Shown here piece after piece: positions 13,646 to 21,965 of a stretch of 34,058 bases of DNA (the first letter of the stretch is position 1; each line of letters opens with the position of its first letter). The DNA is from Candidatus Altarchaeota archaeon (GTDB lineage: Archaea; Altiarchaeota; Altiarchaeia; IMC4; QMZM01): the NCBI GenBank assembly GCA_030633595.1, contig DAOVSE010000002.1:1-34058 (forward strand), in the 5' to 3' direction. Position numbers and translations under genes: made by a program. The notes under the pieces were generated by a model. The model searched no databases and had not been told where the DNA came from. It worked only from the letters and a program-made list of their open reading frames with translations.

Positions 13646-13701
13646 GACCTATCTTCGCTAACGCTCGATAGGTCCTTTGATGAAACTTTAATAAAGTTTC
13701 A
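13646..13701 (+). repeat. Paired stem-loops abutting permease 2 start codon
   Basis: Stem-loop A is GACCTATC (13646-13653)/GATAGGTC (13667-13674) with loop TTCGCTAACGCTC. Stem-loop B is TGAAACTTT (13681-13689)/AAAGTTTCA (13693-13701) with loop AAT. Stem B ends on the base before the ATG at 13702, and no Shine-Dalgarno remains there, although a GGAGG and a GGAG occur further up (about 13619-13635), before the module. The CCTTTGATGAAACTTT region matches the module at 25316-25383 in order and sequence. Confidence 0.75.
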
Positions 13702-14913
13702 ATGATTGAGGATTTTTTCACACTCTCGATTAGGAGTATAAGAGGCAGGGGAATCAGGAGCTGGCTGACTATGCTGGGGATCTTTGTGGGGATAGCGGCT
13801 ATTGTATCATTAATTTCCTTAGGAGAGGGCCTGGAGGATGCCCTAACTGAACAGTTTGAGTTGTTGGGTAAGGATATAGTCTATGTGATCCCGGGAGGGA
13901 TGGTTGAAATGCTTTCCGGTGGAACGGCATCACTAAACGACCACGATCTTGATGTGATAATGGATGTTCGTGGCGTTGATCAAGCAGGTGGTATGATGGC
14001 CAAGTACGCTAAGGTAAAATTCAAGGATGAAGTGATATATGCCTTTGTTGCAGGCCTAGACCCAGGGACTCAGGAGATCATGCTGGAAAGTAGTGGAATG
14101 AAAGTCCTGAGGGGACAGAAGAAATTCAGGGAAAACGACAGGTACAAAGCTCTCATAGGCTACGAGTACTGGGCAGGTAACGTCTTCGACAGGCCAGTGG
14201 GGGTAGGTGATAGATTCACCTTAAACGACAAAAAATTCGAGGTAGTTGGTGAGGTGAGCAGGGTAGGTAACCCAGAGGATGACAAAAATATATATATTCC
14301 AGCGAAGACGGCACAGGAGCTCTTCGACATCAAGGACGAATACTTGACTGCTATTGTGAAAGTTAAAGCAAACTATGAAACAGACGATGTCGCAGAAGAC
14401 ATAGAGGAAGCACTAAGAAAGGATAGGGGCCTTAAAAAAGGGGAGGAGGACTTCCAGGTTCAGAGCTTGGAGCAGATGATGGATACCACCTCTATTGTTT
14501 TAGATGCTGTGCAGTGGGTTGTTGTTGCAATAGCGTTAATCTCGCTCTTTGTGGGAGGCGTAGGGATAATGAATACCATGTATACTTCAGTTCTTGAAAG
14601 AACTCAGGAGATTGGTGTCATGAAGGCTGTGGGGGCGAGAAATTCTGACATATTGCTTCTGTTTCTCATAGAGTCAGGCACCATTGGGATGGTTGGAGGT
14701 GCTGTAGGTTGTTTGATTGGGGCATCTATAAGTAAAGGTTTTGAGTATATTGCTGTAACGCAATTTGACATAGTCTTGATTAAGGCAAGCATCACCCCGG
14801 AGCTTATTCTTGGGGCTTTAGCATTCTCTTTTCTGGTAGGTAGCATCTCGGGCGTTCTTCCTGCAAGGCAGGCCGCTAAATTAAAGCCTGTGGATGCATT
14901 GAGGTATGAGTGA
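13702..14913 (+). CDS. MacB/FtsX-type ABC permease 2
   Basis: A 403-residue paralogue of permease 1: TM1 in RSWLTMLGIFVGIAAIVSLISLGEGL, a large outer domain, and the C-terminal block VGGVGIMNTMYTSVLERTQEIGVMKAVGARNSDILLLFLIESG, ending GVLPARQAAKLKPVDALRYE. The start is forced by an in-frame stop at 13681-13683. The ATG directly follows a 21-nt palindrome and lacks a Shine-Dalgarno, so translation may be weak or depend on the stem being open. Short copies of this gene's 3' end lie at 14979 and 16262, which suggests further permease copies once stood here or that its 3' end was duplicated. Confidence 0.92.
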   Translation: MIEDFFTLSIRSIRGRGIRSWLTMLGIFVGIAAIVSLISLGEGLEDALTEQFELLGKDIVYVIPGGMVEMLSGGTASLNDHDLDVIMDVRGVDQAGGMMAKYAKVKFKDEVIYAFVAGLDPGTQEIMLESSGMKVLRGQKKFRENDRYKALIGYEYWAGNVFDRPVGVGDRFTLNDKKFEVVGEVSRVGNPEDDKNIYIPAKTAQELFDIKDEYLTAIVKVKANYETDDVAEDIEEALRKDRGLKKGEEDFQVQSLEQMMDTTSIVLDAVQWVVVAIALISLFVGGVGIMNTMYTSVLERTQEIGVMKAVGARNSDILLLFLIESGTIGMVGGAVGCLIGASISKGFEYIAVTQFDIVLIKASITPELILGALAFSFLVGSISGVLPARQAAKLKPVDALRYE

Positions 14914-14956
14914 ATTAGATCAGGATTGAGGGAGGGGTCAGGATATACCTAAAACT

Positions 14957-14973
14957 GGGGGGGAGCCCCCCCC
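14957..14973 (+). repeat. G7/C8 inverted repeat
   Basis: Seven G (14957-14963), AG, then eight C (14966-14973) in an otherwise AT-rich region, immediately before an orphan copy of the permease 3' end. As RNA it would form a very stable GC hairpin. It may be a terminator-like structure, a junction scar or a sequencing-sensitive homopolymer. Confidence 0.5.
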
Positions 14974-14978
14974 GCGGT

Positions 14979-14999
14979 TTGGATGCGCTGAGATATGAA
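14979..14999 (+). pseudogene. Orphan 3' tail of a permease gene (copy 1)
   Basis: Seven codons reading LDALRYE correspond to the VDALRYE end of permease 2 (stop at 14913). The codon after the Glu is TGG where permease 2 has TGA. The 20 nt GGATGCGCTGAGATATGAAT (14981-15000) recur with one change at 16321-16340, so the two orphan tails are closer to each other than to the intact gene. It lies 63 nt upstream of the antiporter start. Confidence 0.6.
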
Positions 15000-15062
15000 T
15001 GGAATTCCATCGTATGAATTAGTAGAGGGTGATATTAATCTGTTTATTTTGAATAGATAAAC

Positions 15063-16202
15063 ATGAAGGATATAATCATAGTCTCCGTGTTTATAGTACT
15101 TAGCGGTGTGGTTGCGATGGAGATAGGTATTATCACCGCTATCGCAGAGTTAATGGCGGGTATACTCGTCCAGCTAATGCTCGAGCAGGGTATGGTATCA
15201 TTTCAAACCCCCGAGATGATAGGGGTCCTCGCCAACATAGGACTATTGACGTTAATGTATATTGCCGGCCTGGAAATAGACTTTGATTTGCTGCGAACAA
15301 AATTTAAGAAGAGTATTATTATGGGGACGTCGTCCTTTATTTTCCCTTTCACAGCAATATTAATCCTGGCAACCTATGTTGTTCCACTATTCCTTCCCAT
15401 AAATAGCAACCAGGCACTTTTATCTGCAATCATAATATCATCGACCTCTGTTGCAATAATATATCCCATATTAAAGAAGAGGAGTGGGGGAGAGTTGGGT
15501 GAGGAAGAGCAGTTGATGCTTGGAGCGGCTATGATAGGGGAATTATTTACCATATCCATCTGGACTGTTTTCTTCTCGACACTGTCATGGGTGCTTATCG
15601 CATTCATTATCTTCCTGCTTATCTTCACTTTCCTGTTCCCTTATCTCGGCAGAAAGATATTCTCTCGATTCAAGGGGAATGTATCAGAGTTTGAATTTAA
15701 ATTAATTCTATTGCTGATACTTGTGATTGCAGTGTTCTCTGAAAAAGCAGGGATAGAGGCAGCAGTTATAGCCTTCTTGGTGGGGGTTGTCACCTCAGAA
15801 CTTGTAATTGAACACGAGAAGCTGTATGACAAACTGAATGGTATAGTATTTGGATTCTTTGCCCCGATATTCTTTTTCAATGTAGGTTTGAACATCGAAA
15901 TTACGTATCTAATTCATGACCTTTGGGCGCTTCTGCTCTTAGTTTTGTTGGTTTTAGTAGGATTTGCTGCCACATATTCAGGTGTTTATCTCGCTGGAAG
16001 ATTTATTGTACCAGACATTTCAGGATATACTGCAAAATTATTTAACTCAAACCTAACCATCGGAGTGGTTATCTCCATCTTCGGATATGAATCAGGCATC
16101 CTTACTCAGGGAATTTTTTGTGTTTTAGTGGGAGCGGTTTTATTAATGACCCTGATCTCATCCTTCATGGTCAGGCAGAGGGTTGTGGATATTGAAGGGT
16201 GA
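15063..16202 (+). CDS. Cation/proton antiporter, CPA2-like
   Basis: A 379-residue integral membrane protein with about 12-13 hydrophobic helices and the CPA2 layout: an N-terminal ELMAGILVQLML helix, TLMYIAGLEIDFDLL, the IISSTSVAIIYPILKK unwound region, and FFAPIFFFNVGLNIEI near the C-terminus. No cytosolic TrkA-N/TrkA-C domain is attached. At the ion-binding helix most members have two acidic residues or Asn-Asp; here the segment reads LGAAMIGELFTISIW, keeping one Glu. That suggests altered coupling or a different ion. It is flanked on both sides by orphan permease tails, so it may have arrived by insertion at that gene end. Confidence 0.85.
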   Translation: MKDIIIVSVFIVLSGVVAMEIGIITAIAELMAGILVQLMLEQGMVSFQTPEMIGVLANIGLLTLMYIAGLEIDFDLLRTKFKKSIIMGTSSFIFPFTAILILATYVVPLFLPINSNQALLSAIIISSTSVAIIYPILKKRSGGELGEEEQLMLGAAMIGELFTISIWTVFFSTLSWVLIAFIIFLLIFTFLFPYLGRKIFSRFKGNVSEFEFKLILLLILVIAVFSEKAGIEAAVIAFLVGVVTSELVIEHEKLYDKLNGIVFGFFAPIFFFNVGLNIEITYLIHDLWALLLLVLLVLVGFAATYSGVYLAGRFIVPDISGYTAKLFNSNLTIGVVISIFGYESGILTQGIFCVLVGAVLLMTLISSFMVRQRVVDIEG

Positions 16203-16261
16203 TAATATTTAAGGAAAAAGTCAAGTGATAGCAAGATAATAGATTGAGATAACAGATTTAC

Positions 16262-16342
16262 TTTATATGGTGCATCTCCAGTGTACTCCTCACAAGGCAG
16301 GCCACTCAAGTGAAACCGGTGGATGCGCTGAGGTATGAATAA
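16262..16342 (+). pseudogene. Orphan 3' tail of a permease gene (copy 2)
   Basis: The last 20 codons (16283-16342) read VLLTRQATQVKPVDALRYE and stop, against VLPARQAAKLKPVDALRYE in permease 2. Upstream, GGTGCATCTCC corresponds to GGTAGCATCTCG of the intact gene with a one-base frame slip, so homology extends to about 16268. No start or membrane helices remain. This is the decayed end of an FtsX-type permease gene stranded after the antiporter. Confidence 0.8.
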
Positions 16343-16391
16343 AATCTGGCACATTTTTTACTACAAGACCATATTATATACCTGATAAACG

Positions 16392-17348
16392 ATGCCGTTT
16401 TCGATCATAATCCTCTTACAGTTTCTGGGTGCATGCATAATCTTGGTAATCAGCGCGGAGCTCTTAGCGAAGGCTCTTCTGAGGATAGCACAATACTACA
16501 GGTTAAGTGAATTTGTTATCGGATTTATGGTTATAGCATTTGCAACCACCATACCAGAGTTATTCATCGGTATTACCTCCGCATTGAATCAGAATTCTGC
16601 CCTTGCATTGGGTAATGTCATCGGTGCAAACATAATAGATCTAACACTGGTTATTGGAATCGTTACGATCCTGAGAGGCGGTATCAAGATAGAGACCAAG
16701 GCGGTAAGGACAGATACCTTATATATGTTTTTCATCGTTATGCTGCCATTAATCCTGATGTTAGACCAGAAGATATGTAGGTTAGATGGCTGTATTCTGT
16801 TGATAGCATTTCTCCTGTATGTTCTAAGGTTAATTACGCAGGAAAAGAGATTTAAAGAAAAGATGGAGAGAGTACCCAAAAAAGAATTCATTCTGGATAT
16901 AATGATCTCATGTATTAGCATCGTATTCCTTTTCTTTAGCTCCGGTTTAGTCGTAGAATATGCCTCTGAACTGGCGATGGAGCTTGTGGTGCCTCCAATT
17001 TTAATCGGATTGTTTTTTATATCATTCGGAACTACTCTGCCGGAATTGATGTTCGAGGCCAAATCCATTTTAACGAGACATAGATATATGGCGCTGGGCG
17101 ATCTGATAGGTAACGTCGTTGCCAAATCCACATTGGTTCTGGGCATAACTGCAATAATCTATCCGATAGAGGCGAATTTCATATTATTCCTGACGAGTTC
17201 CTTCTTTATGTTAATTGTTGCATTTTTATTCACGACATTTATAGATGTTGAAAAACACATACTGGTACAGGAGGGCATAGCATTAATAATCCTGTATATC
17301 CTCTTTATAATTGTCGAATTCAATATAAGATTACTCGGGATTTCATAG
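16392..17348 (+). CDS. Na+/Ca2+ exchanger family protein (CaCA)
   Basis: A 318-residue membrane protein with two inverted alpha repeats. The first (about 49-90) has ATTIPELFIG and ALGNVIGANIID; the second (about 211-251) has GTTLPELMFEA and ALGDLIGNVVAKSTLVLG. The paired Glu residues (Glu56, Glu218) are the expected Ca2+/Na+ site. The second repeat has Asp and Lys where the first has Asn and Asp, an asymmetry seen in prokaryotic YrbG/NCX-type proteins. About ten hydrophobic helices are visible. It stands next to another cation antiporter. A TATA-like ATTATATACC lies about 20 nt upstream, so the transcript could be nearly leaderless. Confidence 0.92.
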   Translation: MPFSIIILLQFLGACIILVISAELLAKALLRIAQYYRLSEFVIGFMVIAFATTIPELFIGITSALNQNSALALGNVIGANIIDLTLVIGIVTILRGGIKIETKAVRTDTLYMFFIVMLPLILMLDQKICRLDGCILLIAFLLYVLRLITQEKRFKEKMERVPKKEFILDIMISCISIVFLFFSSGLVVEYASELAMELVVPPILIGLFFISFGTTLPELMFEAKSILTRHRYMALGDLIGNVVAKSTLVLGITAIIYPIEANFILFLTSSFFMLIVAFLFTTFIDVEKHILVQEGIALIILYILFIIVEFNIRLLGIS

Positions 17349-17359
17349 GATGTAAGGGG

Positions 17360-17530
17360 ATGATGAAGATCAAAAATTGCTACGGATGCGGTGGCTGTGT
17401 AGCTGTATGCCCTACAGGAGCGATAACTCTTGAGAGTGAAGTAGAGATAATAACCGAGAAATGCATTAAATGCGGAAAGTGTGAACTTGTCTGTCCTGCT
17501 GGTTTAATCACGATAGAAAATGAAAGATGA
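17360..17530 (+). CDS. Two-cluster [4Fe-4S] ferredoxin
   Basis: A 56-residue protein with two complete cluster motifs, CYGCGGCVAVCP and CIKCGKCELVCP, each CxxCxxCxxxCP. That is the classic 2[4Fe-4S] ferredoxin. Two Met codons open the frame (17360 and 17363), with AAGGGG just upstream. The last 11 nt overlap the start of the geranylgeranyl reductase gene (17520), so the two are translationally coupled. This makes it the probable electron donor for that reductase, which fits published archaeal work where a ferredoxin supports geranylgeranyl reductase. Confidence 0.93.
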   Translation: MMKIKNCYGCGGCVAVCPTGAITLESEVEIITEKCIKCGKCELVCPAGLITIENER

Positions 17531-18689
17531 ATATGATGTAATTGTTATTGGTGCCGGTCCTGCCGGCTCTACTGCAGCGAAATTTGCGGCAGAAAAGGCA
17601 GATGTTTTGGTTGTGGATAAGCATCGTGAGATAGGTTCCCCCAAGAGATGCGGTGAGGGTCTCGGACTAAAAGCGTTTGAAAAATTTGAAATTCCCTTGG
17701 ATAAGAGATTTGTCAATAAAGAGATGTGTGGTGCAGTAGTCTATGCCCCGAATGGTAGTAAAGTAGAGATAGAATACGATGGAATTTATGGGTATATAAT
17801 CGAGAGAAAGATCTTTGATAAATTTCTCGCCACAGAGGCCTCAAGACAGGGAGCAAAGGTTCTGGCCGATACAGAGGCTTCTCTGCTAAAGGAGAACGGA
17901 AGAATCATTGGTGTCAGAATAACACATCAGAGAAAGGAAAAAGAGATTAAAGCGAAGATCATTGTAGCCGCAGATGGCGTTGACTCCCAGATAGCTAGGC
18001 AGGCTGGTATTGATACAACTATAAACCTCGCGGATATAGGTTCCTGCTTTGAGTACGAGATGTCCGGGATAGAGATCGAAAACCCGGAGATGATCCACAT
18101 GTTTATGGGAAACAAATTAGCACCAAAGGGATATGTATGGATATTCCCGAAGGACGATGACAGAGCAAATATAGGTATCGGAATCTCTGGGACAGAGAAA
18201 AGAACGGCAAAATATTATCTGGATAGATTCATTAAATCAAGACCCGGATTAGAGAAGGGAAGTATCATAGAAGTTAATGTAGGTTGTGTCCCCGTTGGCG
18301 ATTTTTTACGAGAACTGGTCAGGGATAACCTGATGGTGGTTGGCGATGCGGCGAGGCAGGTAAATCCAATTCACGGTGGCGGAATATGTGAGGCTATGTT
18401 GGCTGGAAAACTGGCAGGGATTAAGGCAGGAAAGGCCATAAATTCTGGAAATTTGGAAATGCTTAAGGAATACGAAACTGAATGGTTTTCAACAGAGGGT
18501 AAAAAGCTGGAAAAAATCCTGAAGGTTAGACATTTCGCAGAAAAACTCGGGGATGAGGACATGAATTATCTCGCTAAGGTCTGGAACGGCGATGACCTGG
18601 TTAGAATATCCGGGGGGGAGTACAGTATAGCATTTAAAAAGATAATCAAACACCCGAGACTCCTGGGATTACTTAAGAATTTTGTATAG
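17520..18689 (+). CDS. Geranylgeranyl reductase (archaeal lipid saturation)
   Basis: A 389-residue FAD protein that reduces the isoprenoid double bonds of archaeal phospholipids. It has an N-terminal dinucleotide fold GAGPAGSTAA (11-20), the conserved Cys in PKRCGEG (Cys44), the substrate-channel motif GYVWIFPK (204-211), and the second FAD motif GDAARQVNPIHGGGICEAM. Length and motifs match digeranylgeranylglycerophospholipid reductases. It is coupled to the ferredoxin gene upstream and followed after 27 nt by a rubredoxin-like gene, together a likely redox chain. The last 37 nt of the gene recur, 34 identical, at 21971-22007. Confidence 0.93.
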   Translation: MKDEYDVIVIGAGPAGSTAAKFAAEKADVLVVDKHREIGSPKRCGEGLGLKAFEKFEIPLDKRFVNKEMCGAVVYAPNGSKVEIEYDGIYGYIIERKIFDKFLATEASRQGAKVLADTEASLLKENGRIIGVRITHQRKEKEIKAKIIVAADGVDSQIARQAGIDTTINLADIGSCFEYEMSGIEIENPEMIHMFMGNKLAPKGYVWIFPKDDDRANIGIGISGTEKRTAKYYLDRFIKSRPGLEKGSIIEVNVGCVPVGDFLRELVRDNLMVVGDAARQVNPIHGGGICEAMLAGKLAGIKAGKAINSGNLEMLKEYETEWFSTEGKKLEKILKVRHFAEKLGDEDMNYLAKVWNGDDLVRISGGEYSIAFKKIIKHPRLLGLLKNFV

Positions 18690-18716
18690 ATTTCTGGATG
18701 AATTTTAAGAGATAAA

Positions 18717-18827
18717 ATGACGAGGTGGAGATGTACTGTATGCGGGCATAGTCATGAAGGAGATGAACCACCAGAGGAATGTCCCGTCTGTGGCGCTCCG
18801 AAAGAAAAGTTTGAGCGGATAGAGTAG
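18717..18827 (+). CDS. Rubredoxin-like mini-protein
   Basis: A 36-residue protein reading MTRWRCTVCG, then a short loop, then ECPVCGAPKEKF. It has two CxxC knuckles of the rubredoxin type, matching the rubredoxin-like domain at the end of rubrerythrins (WRCxxCGxxxEGxxxPxxCPxCGAPKxxF). The single iron would carry electrons. It follows the geranylgeranyl reductase by 27 nt on the same strand and may belong to its electron chain. The alternative is a remnant of a rubrerythrin; nothing upstream encodes the ferritin-like part. Confidence 0.85.
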   Translation: MTRWRCTVCGHSHEGDEPPEECPVCGAPKEKFERIE

Positions 18828-18912
18828 AAATTTTATAGGCTAAAGTAGGCAGTGGGATGGTACATCTACTCCTTCCAATGTTCATTCCGCAGATATAAAG
18901 ATGGAAAAGTGA

Positions 18913-19215
18913 CTACTCCGCCTTTTTCATGGCCTTCTCCAGCTTGCCTATCTTCTTTTCCAGTTTTCGCAGGTCCTCTTTGGATGCCACGTTTATCCCC
19001 TTTAATGTTTTCTTGACCTCTTTGTCAATTCTCTTCGTCAATTCATTTCCCTGTTCTTCCGATCTCTTCAGGAGATCTTTAACCAGGGTTTTCCCCTCAT
19101 CCTGACTGAGTTCACCCTTTTTAACCAAATCGTTTGCTAACTCCTCAGCCTTTTCCTTCGTAAGTGCGGCAATTCCAATTCCCAGCAGACCAATCTTTCG
19201 TATGTATTCTTTCAT
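18913..19215 (-). CDS. Phasin-like / PhaF-type coiled-coil protein
   Basis: A 100-residue protein: a short hydrophobic N-terminus (KIGLLGIGIAALTKEKAEELANDLVKKGEL), then a long charged coiled coil ending KKIGKLEKAMKKAE. This is the COG3937 pattern (polyhydroxyalkanoate granule/regulator-like). Such genes are often neighbours of UbiB-type kinase genes, as here (43 nt gap, same strand). The ATG at 19215 is preferred because GGTGAT lies just upstream; the upstream in-frame TTG at 19227 would include that site. Granule binding is not implied; a lipid- or membrane-associated partner of the kinase is more likely. Confidence 0.7.
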   Translation of the reverse strand: MKEYIRKIGLLGIGIAALTKEKAEELANDLVKKGELSQDEGKTLVKDLLKRSEEQGNELTKRIDKEVKKTLKGINVASKEDLRKLEKKIGKLEKAMKKAE

Positions 19216-19257
19216 AGATATCACCAATTAATTTATATTATTGATTGAAAATAAAAA

Positions 19258-20916
19258 CTAAAACCTCCCACTCCGGAGTATCGATATCACCAAACCCATT
19301 CCCAGGATTCCTGCAATGATAAACCCCAAGATGCCTATTACAGGCAGTTCGAATAACAGAGGACCCTTGCCGGTAAGCATTATTACCGAGGAACCGACGA
19401 TTATTGCGGAGATGATTAGACTTACAGAGAGTCTATTGCTAACTAAATCCAATTCGGCTATAACCTTGTTCAGACCCTTATGCTCCAGATCTATTAACAA
19501 TTTACCCCTCTCCAGCTTGGACAGTATCTGATTCAATCTTCTGGGTAAAAGCATCATTAGTTCATTAAATTCGGATATATTCTCTATGAATCTACCTATT
19601 ATCCTCCTTGGATGTACCCTCTCCGCAACTAATGATTCAACAAAGGGTTCAGATATCTCGGTGAGATTGAAATCGGGATTCAATTCTCTACAGATTCCCT
19701 CCGTGGTTACTAGGGCTTTAATCAATAGGGCGAAATTTGCAGGTATCCTTATCTTATGTTTTAATGCGGTTTTCATTATCTCGTTCATTATTACGGAGAT
19801 GTTAACCTGTTTTAATTCAGTTCCATAGTATTTCTCTATGAGCTCTGCTATGTCATCTTTAAATTCGGGAATGGATGTTTCATCACCCACTATTCCGATA
19901 TCCAGAAATTCGTCTATAATTCTGTTCGTATCTCTCTGTATTATGGCAATGAACAAGCTTGCCAATTTCTCTTTCATGTAATCATCGACTCTGCCCATGA
20001 TCCCGAAGTCCATGAAGGCAATTACTTTGTTATTAATTACAAAGATATTCCCTGGATGTGGATCTGCATGGAAGAATCCATCGATTAGGATCTGCTTCAT
20101 GTAAGATTTGGCTATATTCTCGGATAGATTTTTTCTGGCCTCATCCCCTATTTCTTCGCCTATGTCACTTATTTTAGTCCCTTGAATGGATTCCATGGTC
20201 ATGATTCTCTTACTGGTGAGTTCCCAGTAAACCTTGGGTATATAAACCTCTTCAGAATCGGCAAAATTTCGAGCAAATTTCTCCGCATTTCTTCCCTCAA
20301 CCGTAAAATCTAATTCCTTTCTTATCGTCTTGGCAAATTCCTCCACTATCCCCACTGGATCATACAATCTGCTCTCTGATATGTGTTTTGTAATTAATCG
20401 GGCGAGATTAAACAGAATGTCTAAGTCTGCCTCAATTGTAGCCTCAATTTCAGGGCGCTGAACCTTCACAACCACACCCTTCCCATCCAAAACAGCAGGA
20501 TGTACCTGAGCGATAGATGCCGCAGCTACAGGATCTCTATCAAATGAATCAAATAGTTCTTTTATGGGGGCCCCAAACTCCTTTTTAATCTCTGACTCGA
20601 CATCGTCATATCCAAAACCCGGAACCCTGTCCTGGAGCTTTTTAAATTCCTCAACGAGATCCATTGGAATTAGATCGGGTCTCATCGACAGAATCTGACC
20701 AAATTTGATGAATGTTGTTCCCAATTCCTCCAGAACGAGTCTGGCTCTAACTGGAACAGGTATTTTAACCACTTCCTCCCTTGGCTTTTTCCACGGATGA
20801 AGTTTCAATTCCAGCCGCTCTACCAGATGACCGAAGCCATGTTTAATTAAAACATTGGCTATCTGTCTGCTCCTCTGGATGCGTTTGAATCTTCTATGTA
20901 TTTTTCCGAACAACAT
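19258..20916 (-). CDS. UbiB/ABC1-family atypical kinase
   Basis: A 552-residue protein with the full ABC1/ADCK/UbiB pattern. It has the KxGQ motif as KFGQ (71-74), the Ala-rich loop AAAS (131-134) in VAAASIAQVH, the nucleotide Lys151 in VKVQRPEIE, the catalytic DPHPGN (285-290) and DFG (303-305). Two C-terminal membrane helices (about 501-545) anchor it. Family members act in isoprenoid-quinone or other lipid homeostasis as small-molecule kinases or ATPases. In an archaeon the partner could be an isoprenoid lipid. The phasin-like gene lies immediately downstream. It is divergent from the glycosyltransferase, with a 55-nt promoter region rich in TATA-like sequence. Confidence 0.93.
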   Translation of the reverse strand: MLFGKIHRRFKRIQRSRQIANVLIKHGFGHLVERLELKLHPWKKPREEVVKIPVPVRARLVLEELGTTFIKFGQILSMRPDLIPMDLVEEFKKLQDRVPGFGYDDVESEIKKEFGAPIKELFDSFDRDPVAAASIAQVHPAVLDGKGVVVKVQRPEIEATIEADLDILFNLARLITKHISESRLYDPVGIVEEFAKTIRKELDFTVEGRNAEKFARNFADSEEVYIPKVYWELTSKRIMTMESIQGTKISDIGEEIGDEARKNLSENIAKSYMKQILIDGFFHADPHPGNIFVINNKVIAFMDFGIMGRVDDYMKEKLASLFIAIIQRDTNRIIDEFLDIGIVGDETSIPEFKDDIAELIEKYYGTELKQVNISVIMNEIMKTALKHKIRIPANFALLIKALVTTEGICRELNPDFNLTEISEPFVESLVAERVHPRRIIGRFIENISEFNELMMLLPRRLNQILSKLERGKLLIDLEHKGLNKVIAELDLVSNRLSVSLIISAIIVGSSVIMLTGKGPLLFELPVIGILGFIIAGILGMGLVISILRSGRF

Positions 20917-20971
20917 AACCCCCCGCTAATAATTCCAATATATAAATTATTATATATCCGCTCCCTGATAT

Positions 20972-21961
20972 ATGAATAAAATTATAGATCTTAGAATGGA
21001 CATCTCGGTCATAATTCCCACCTGGAATGAGGAAAGATGTATCGAATCGTGCTTAAAAGCGATTAGATTCCAAGAGACCAGAGCGGAATATGAGATTATC
21101 GTCTGCGATGCGAAGAGTGATGATAAAACCGTGGATATAGCCAAAAAATATGCGGATAAGATTGTTGCCATAGACATTCACAGCCCCGGAATTAGCAGGA
21201 ATACAGGAGCAAAGCAAGCTGCTGGGAATTACCTGGTATTTGTGGATGCAGATACGATTCTGTCAAAAAATTACTTAGAGAGGGTCATGGAAAAATTTAA
21301 AGACCCCGAACTTCTGGGTTTCAGTGCGGGTTTTATATTTTCAAGGAGAACCGAAAAGTTAATCTTCACTGAAAAGATAACAAATTCCTATCTCAGTTTT
21401 AGGGACAAGGTTACTTTGACAACGTTAGTTGGATTTAACCTCGCTGTAAGGAAAAAGGCATTTAATACCATAAATGGCTTCAGAGATGTCCCACTTGAGG
21501 ACGGGGAATTCAGCATCCGCCTGAGGAAACTGGGGAAGATTAGATACTTTACGGATTTTTACGTTATCACCTCGTCCAGAAGGCTCGAGGAGATGGGCTT
21601 ACTGGGAACGATAAAATACTATCTCGAGATGGACCTCGCGAGGAGGGATCCGAAGATCGGTAAACTATTGTTGTATAATGGATACGTGAAATGCAAGGTG
21701 GATGACCTTCTATTGCAAGAAGAGTTTGCAAGAATTTTCAGCTCCAAGGTATCTTTTTCGGAAATGGACATCACGATCAGAGATTACATCCAGAGGAAGT
21801 CAGATGATCTGCTTGAAATTATGCACAAAACGACGAGGGAGCAATTTGCAAGAAAAATTACCGAGATTTCAGAATCGATAGCTGAGTTAAAGTTAAGGGC
21901 AAAGATAAGTAAAATGGATGTTGACAGAGCCATTAAATTAGTTAAGGGGAGGATCAAATGA
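20972..21961 (+). CDS. Family 2 glycosyltransferase
   Basis: A 329-residue GT-A glycosyltransferase with ISVIIPTWNEE at the N-terminus, CDAKSDDKT as the nucleotide-sugar loop, FVDADT as the DxD metal site, and PLEDGEFSIRLRKLG with the EDxE-type catalytic region. No membrane helices, so it is soluble or peripheral. Residues about 225-329 are an extra helical region of unknown role. Two starts are possible: 20972 (used) and 20996 (MDISVIIP); neither has a Shine-Dalgarno, and a TATA-like run about 30 nt upstream favours a leaderless message. Acceptor unknown. Its stop lies 4 nt before an orphan tail of the geranylgeranyl reductase gene. Confidence 0.85.
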   Translation: MNKIIDLRMDISVIIPTWNEERCIESCLKAIRFQETRAEYEIIVCDAKSDDKTVDIAKKYADKIVAIDIHSPGISRNTGAKQAAGNYLVFVDADTILSKNYLERVMEKFKDPELLGFSAGFIFSRRTEKLIFTEKITNSYLSFRDKVTLTTLVGFNLAVRKKAFNTINGFRDVPLEDGEFSIRLRKLGKIRYFTDFYVITSSRRLEEMGLLGTIKYYLEMDLARRDPKIGKLLLYNGYVKCKVDDLLLQEEFARIFSSKVSFSEMDITIRDYIQRKSDDLLEIMHKTTREQFARKITEISESIAELKLRAKISKMDVDRAIKLVKGRIK

Positions 21962-21965
21962 ATCG

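Noticed and set aside
16589-17146. 185-codon minus-strand frame
   Set aside because: Antisense to the well-supported Na+/Ca2+ exchanger; a shadow of its codon pattern.
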